The translations under genes were made by a program, and so were the position numbers. 64,000 bases of DNA from Diplosphaera chodatii (taxonomy: Eukaryota; Chlorophyta; Trebouxiophyceae; Prasiolales; Stichococcaceae), in contig JAALGY010000032.1 in the NCBI GenBank assembly GCA_032358165.1, positions 558,001 to 622,000 of the forward strand, written 5' to 3'. The notes below the pieces were generated by a model. That model ran no database searches, was not told the origin of the DNA, and worked only from the letters and a program-made list of their open reading frames with translations. Below, piece by piece: positions 58,649 to 64,000 of the stretch (position 1 is the stretch's first letter; each line of letters starts with the position of its first letter).

Positions 58649-59101
58649 AAGCCGGGCAGGTTAGAGCAAAGCTGCGCAGCGGGCATGCTGGACTATCTAC
58701 GGTGCTACGGTATGTGGTCATGATTGACCTGAAGAGATTCCCTTGGCTTCAATTGAGAGCTCAATACAAACAGCCGCACCCGTGCATACACCATATCTAC
58801 TGGACATGGTGGCAAGCATCACTTGCAATCTTGATGACTCACAAGCCTGAGCAAGGGAATAAAAGTGAATATGCATGCAACATCAGATCTACACAGCTAC
58901 AGGCCCACACCTGCGTCAAAATGGGGTGAAGCCGTGCTTGTCACTGCTGCATACATGCAGATATCTGCAAGTGAATCTGTGCAAGCCCAGCACCGCTGCA
59001 CGTCATGCCCTGCGATCCCGCGCCACTCGCTCCCCAATTCCCAGATATAGCTGGCCAACTCTCATGCTGATCTCCGACGCCATGCTGATGCAGTGTTACT
59101 G

Positions 59102-59175
59102 GATGAACACTCTGGTTCCGATGCTGCAGTTCCTCGCTGATGAACACCCTCGTTCCGATCCTGCAGTTCCTTGCT
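59102..59175. repeat. 37-bp tandem duplication
   Basis: Two adjacent 37-bp units (59102-59138 and 59139-59175) share GATGAACAC, GTTCCGAT and CTGCAGTTCCT blocks and differ at four positions. They lie in the gap between two convergent genes. Confidence 0.85.
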
Positions 59176-59399
59176 GCAACCTCAATGTTGCACCGATCAG
59201 CTAGTGTACAAGCCTGAGGCCCGAGGCAATGGCGCTCGTGTATAGCTACAGGTCGGCACCCCATGGCCCCATCGCCATCCATTTCTGGCATCAGACATGG
59301 CAACAACGGGTCATTCTGCTGACAAGTGACTGCTGCTACAGTGAATGAAGTTAGGCGACAAGCCAGGAGAGAGAATGCAGTGCGAAAGAGCATACAGGG

Positions 59400-62300
59400 C
59401 TAGGCATGGTCAGCACCAGTCAATGCTGTCGACAGCATCCGCACCTTGCGCAGCACCCTGTAGGCCAGCTGCACCCGGTCGGCGCCGAAGGACACCTGTG
59501 CCCATGAGGCAAAGACTTCGTTGGACCCAGACCAGGCGATGACGTCGACTGAACACTGCTGCTGCCTGCCTCCCGCCACCCAGTATATTGGTAGCATCAA
59601 GTAACATGACATGCTTGGCAACATCTCAACGCTCGCACCTCATTCTGGATCAGATCTGGACGCAGCTTCTCCAGCATGACCTTGTCCTGCAAAAGGACAT
59701 AGGGCATGAGCGCCCAGTGGCCAGCACGGCATGTTCGCACTGAGTCATGTAGAGGTGTATGTGCATGGCCTGCAGCCCAGGGAAGGCTGCCAACGCAACA
59801 CGCTGTGGCAAATGCCGCCAACGAGGGGTGAGATGATCAGCTTACCTCCTGCTGGACCCTGCAATCATCAACGCAAGTGTCTCAGCTCAAAATTGTGGCG
59901 AGAGCACATGTGAATGGGGTGGACGGCTGACCGCACGCCGAATGTCCCAGCACGGCATGTGCGGAGATTCACTCACGCCATCATCGCATCGTAGACGATG
60001 TGGTCCAAGGGCTTCATGTTGAGCACGCTGTTGGCGAGGTCCTTGGCGAAGGGCGTCTGCAGGCTGCGGACGACGGCGAAGCGGTTGACCGTCGTCTGCT
60101 CGTCAACTGGCGCCACGTTGACGAACGTCGAGATCGAGAGGCCCCCGGCTAGCATAGGAGCAGGCAAAACGGTCTCGGAGACGGTCATTTGACCAACAAT
60201 ATGGCGCTTCAAAGGCAGCTGGCAGACGGCTCAAGGGGCTGCACCCTGATAAGTGGTCTTGCAGAGTGGGCCCACATGCTCAAGCTGGGCTCACCCAGGG
60301 TGAATGTGATGACGGAGCTGGACGGCAGGAACACCTCCAGGTCCACCTTGACCTCCTGCACCTGCGTCAGCTGAGCGACAGGGCAGGGTGTGAGCCATCC
60401 TCACATAAGCAGACGCGCATTGCCGCTGCAAGTGAAACATGTGCATTTGCCCCTCAACGACGTGCCGAGGATACTGCAAACATACGAGCCGACGAGGTGG
60501 TCGACAGACCTTGAGAGCAGTGAAAAGCGGATTGACGGGCTGGTTGGTCAGCGTGAAGCTGGCCTTGATGCCGTACGCCCCCGTGTGCACCCTCAGATCA
60601 CGCACCGAGGCATCCTCCTGCGGTCGCACACAACCAGAAACATAGCATTGCATGCGGACAGCAGTTGCAGATCTGGATGGCGACATGTTGCACAATGGCT
60701 TCGAATCCTGTCACCAAACTGCCACTTGCTACTGGGTGGTGCATGGGGCAGCCCTACTGGTCACCTTGCTGCCGAAGGCATGCACGAAGAAGATGTGCGC
60801 GATGTCCATGGTGTTCTCCATGGACGCCAGGTGCTCACAAGCGATGGCCATCTCGCCGTACACTGCGCGCCAACTGCGCAGCCGCAAGTCCATGCAGTCA
60901 GACAGTGCCCATCCAGGATTGAGAGCCTGTTGAGTTGCGAGGTTCAACCCCTTAACAAACGACAGATGCACAGGCCATCATCGCAGCCCCAGCTGCACCG
61001 AAGGGTTCGCAGAGGCAAGGACGAAGAAAATCAGGGGTGAGCATGTAACGAGCTGCACCTTGCCCAGATTTGTCTCGTGTCAGGACATATGGGCAACATC
61101 CAAACGCACACGATGTGGCACGCACTTGGGGTCGGCCAGCTGGGGGACGAAGGGGATGGGCGGCCGCTGCTCCATCGGCAGGTCCTTGTCGCCGTACCAG
61201 ACATACACGAACCCGCCCTTCTCGACCACCTCGTACGTGGGCGTCACCGGCAGCTTTGGGCAGGCACCCTGCGCACCATGCCCCGCACATCGTGCCGACT
61301 CCGCAAATGGCAGCCTGTGACAGGACAGGGGCTGACAGAGGCTTGCAGCGAAGCAGTGTGTGCCGCGTCTCAAAGACTGCGCATTTAGCGGCGGCACCTG
61401 GCCGGCAGCACACTACAGCGCACCGCACATGGGACAGTTTCAAAGTTCACACACGCACCTTGCCATCCGAGGGCACATCGCGCACATGGCCACTGCCGTC
61501 GATGGCGACGCCGTGGTAGCGGCATCTCACGCACGCATGACCATCCACCTTCGTCACCCAGCCTGCACATGTACATCTACACAGTCAGCGACCCGGTGTG
61601 AGCATTTTGACCATGTGGTTCGACATGGACGAATCCTGTTGTGATGTTTTGAAACGATACTGCGGCGACAGGCACCAGCCGGATGTACACACCCAGGTCA
61701 CATGACACCATCATCTCAAGGTGGCTACGGGTACAGATAGTGCGGGGCCAACTGAGCAGCGAACGCGGAGCACCCTCGTGCATCGGGGCGCCGCGGTGGG
61801 GGCACACGTCGTTGATGGCGGAGATGTTGCCGTCCTCGGCGCGGAACAGCGTGACCTTTTCGCCCAGGATGGCCACGCCCAGCGGCTTCTTGCTGCCGAC
61901 GTCCTTTGACAGTGCTGCAGTGTGACGCCAGTGTCAGCAGGTGCTGGAGCAACCGTGCAAACCTCGTGAATCTGTCATCACCATGATTGGTCCATTGCAG
62001 GGCATGGTTGAACAGAACACATCACTGTCAAGTGTAAATCTAATGCATACCTATGGCATAGTAGCCATTGTAGAGGAAGCTCGCTGCGGCCACGACTGAA
62101 AAGGCCTTCAGCATTGCCTGGGACACAGCAAGCCTGGCAGTCAGCACAATGCACCTACCAGGGACATAGCATGCATGCAGACAGGCCTCCCGAGGGGGGC
62201 AACGCGGTCAGCAGCCCGAGCCTTGCCATGAGGTTGTCCTACAGGACCCTGGATACAGGTCCCTGCCATCGTCACTCGACACTCGCAAACAAGCAGCCAG

Positions 62301-63412
62301 CAGAGGCAGGTGGTGACAGGCACAGCGGGTACGGGATCGTTGCGCAGCATCCTCACTGCGGCAAACTGCACCTTGGACTTCTTGGGGTTCCTCTGTGGCT
62401 TCGCGTTGTTCCTGGCCGGTGGCGCCGCCTGTGCAGGCGGTGCGGCCGGCCCCGCTGCACGCTTCGCCAGCCTTGGTGCCGGCAGCACGTTGGACAGTAC
62501 CTCCTGCACTCGGGGGCCTCACTTGAGTGGCCAGCAGTGTGAATCGAGTTCAGCATGGCTTGACTGAGCCAAAAGCACTTCTGCCAAAAAGTACTTCTGC
62601 ATCTGCCAATGCCGCTGTCACAACTGGTTGGCGGGGCTGGCCACATAAAGATCAGACGGTGACTGTGAGTCACAGGCACTTGCGCGCACCTGAGGTGGGC
62701 GCATGGGCATCTCAGCGGGTGCAGCACTGCCGTTGTTTGAAGTGCTTGGCTCGGTGGGCGGCACAGGGGTGGCTGGCACACCAGCTGGTGTCGCCTGCAC
62801 CGGGTTGACAACTGCTTTGTGTGGTCATTACATCTTCATGACCTGCATCACCACCGCCATCAGGCCTCAAGTCCAGAGTTTGTGATGCATGGACTGGTGC
62901 ACTGTCAGGCCTGCAGGTGCCTGCGGGTCTCTGAAGGTAGAGCCACAACTGGTGTGTCTGGCTGCATCCACAAGCAAGCCTGGCGAGGCCCTTCAGCCCA
63001 GAACCTTCTGTCTAAACCCTAAAGGTGTCACACATACAGGGTGACACCAGGCATCGCATGGGCGGATAATGATACGGCTTGAACCAATGCTGTGAACACC
63101 GTACCCAAGATCGACCTTTCACAGATATCTGTGAGACATCGGTGGAGGAGTTCACTATTACAGCTCCGCTGAGAGTAGTGAGGCGGCATGCTGGCAGACT
63201 ACTGATACGTGAGATTGGTGTAGATACTTTTGTACACACCTGAGACGGGTTGGAGGGTGGCACGGCTGCAGCGTCGCTGCCGTCACTCGCGCAGAGAGGT
63301 TCGGGCAGGTCCAAGTGGGGCTGCACCAGAGGTCGTGCCAAAGACGTGCCCGGCTGCCACGCCGGCTGCGCATAGCCCAAGATTGCACAGCATTGCCAGC
63401 CAGTCTTCATGC
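59400..63412 (-). CDS. Rieske-type ring-hydroxylating oxygenase, probably plastid; 5' end open
   Basis: This is a mononuclear-iron oxygenase with a Rieske [2Fe-2S] domain; the substrate is unknown. Exons: 63412-63240, 62794-62690, 62503 to about 62364 (or 62338), 62117-62051, 61914-61774, 61562-61459, 61268-61126, 60873-60765, 60617-60510, 60361-60295, 60148-59979, 59686-59639 and 59495-59400. An Ala/Pro-rich N-terminus and a hydrophobic AFSVVAAASFLYNGYYAI precede the Rieske ligands CPHRGAP and CRYHG. WYGDKDLPMEQRPPIPFVP follows, then the iron-site motif ENTMDIAHIFFVH (D-x2-H-x4-H). The C-terminus LRPDLIQNEVSFGADRVQLA YRVLRK is typical of cyanobacterial-type oxygenases. The CxxC motif of PAO/TIC55/PTC52 is not seen. 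Intron 59978-59687 appears to start with GC. The exon at 63412 has a possible Met at 63410, but the frame stays open further upstream. Confidence 0.82.
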
Positions 63413-63488
63413 CTGATCCTTAGTGCAGGTGCACAGCTGACCCTAACCTGCTTGATCCAGAAATGGGCCTAAGCATACAGGCATGTAC

Positions 63489-64000
63489 CTGGAGTCCGCA
63501 CAGCATCCTTTTCAGCTGCGTCACCCATCGGAAGGTGCACTCCAGGCACTTCTGCAGCATCCTCTGCAGGTGTGAACGCCCAATGCCCTGCAGCCAAAGA
63601 AGTCAGCCACCCTGGACAACTTGTGCAGCGGCATCATGCTGCAACCAGAGGCTGGTCGCAGATGCCGGACCTATTCCACGTGTGGTTGCACACCCACACA
63701 TTTGGTTCCTCAAGACCTCCAAGGCATGTGTGTCAGTGGCACGCACCGAGACCTTCGACTTGGCGCCGTGCTGCGTCTGGTTGATGAGCACAATGGTCGC
63801 CCCCAGGACAGCACACAGGGCCGGACTTGCGCTGCAGACCACACCGTTGTGAACAGCAGATTCCAGACGAGGGTCATCACGGCGATGCAACTGGCCGTCA
63901 GACTACTCAAGGGTTGCAACTGGCCGTCACGATCACGACATCCTGGACCCAGCTCACATGTCGGCGAGATGGTCTGCCGCACACAGCAGGCACAGCAGTA
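63489..64000 (-). other. Possible upstream exons of the Rieske gene, cut by the right edge
   Basis: Three minus-strand segments with good splice sites (64000-63958, 63831-63747 and 63563-63489) join in phase to the exon at 63412 and stay open in the Rieske frame. Read this way they give an Arg/Ser-rich start (GRPSRRHRKSG) and a hydrophilic EDAAEVPGVHLPMGDAAEKD. Another frame of the same exons gives a hydrophobic SPALCAVLGATIVLIN but stops just after 63413. So this could be Rieske transit-peptide sequence or the end of a separate gene. Confidence 0.35.

Larger units (their letters stand above)
58430..59399. other. Convergent intergenic region, 1.0 kb
   Basis: This holds the 3' UTRs of the GT90 gene (TGTAA at 58644-58648) and of the Rieske gene. 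A 37-bp tandem duplication lies at 59102-59175. I found no gene. Confidence 0.5.

Noticed and set aside
1..64000. CRISPR arrays, insertion sequences, phage or operon-type defence genes
   Set aside because: No regularly spaced repeats, transposase-like frames or prokaryotic gene clusters were seen; the intron-rich structure is nuclear algal.

Overview
This window is nuclear DNA from a green alga (chlorophyte). It is GC-rich. Nearly every gene is cut into many short exons by introns of about 70-400 bp that usually end in CTGCAG or GTGCAG. Several genes carry TGTAA, the green-algal poly(A) signal, downstream of the stop. The proteins point the same way: a desiccation-type ferritin-like protein, a plant/algal-type Rieske oxygenase, a SET1/ATXR7-like methyltransferase with GYF modules, and a TIME FOR COFFEE-like protein. 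I rebuilt exons by hand from splice sites, reading phase and remembered family sequences. For most genes the exon lengths sum to an intact frame.

Layout, left to right. 1-738 (-): first three exons of a desiccation-related protein, cut by the window edge. 4118-8070 (-): a complete tandem paralogue with 14 exons. 10233-11779 (+): ribosomal protein L23a. 12202-14418 (+): phosphatidylglycerophosphate synthase. 14817-17984 (-): membrane-anchored TcdA/CsdL-type tRNA t6A dehydratase. About 19909-23000 (+): bZIP-like factor with an AT-hook-like motif. 24721-25919 (+): small heat-shock protein. 26299-28223 (-): mitochondrial ribosomal protein L15. 28667-29673 (+): PITH-domain protein. 29943-30705 (-): small protein of unknown function. 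31299-36572 (+): TIME FOR COFFEE-like protein. 37588-47370 (+): SET1/ATXR7-like H3K4 methyltransferase of about 2234 residues. About 48987-50221 (-): basic coiled-coil protein, partly resolved. 51612-52592 (-): acyl-CoA-binding protein. 53612-58429 (+): GT90/CAP10-like O-glycosyltransferase. 59400-63412, possibly to the right edge (-): Rieske oxygenase.

These are independent nuclear genes, not an operon. Three themes stand out. First, housekeeping genes for cytosolic and mitochondrial translation, tRNA modification and phospholipid synthesis lie in the left half. Second, two large low-complexity regulatory proteins (TIC-like and SET1-like) lie about 1 kb apart on the same strand. Third, introns with a GC donor instead of GT recur: five solid cases and one probable among roughly 116 modelled introns. 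No bacterial-type defence, mobile or CRISPR system is present, and I saw no tRNA or rRNA gene. The most unusual items are the GC-AG introns, the domain architecture and internal repeat of the SET1-like protein, decayed exon copies inside the bZIP-like gene, and low-complexity insertions within the GT90 protein.
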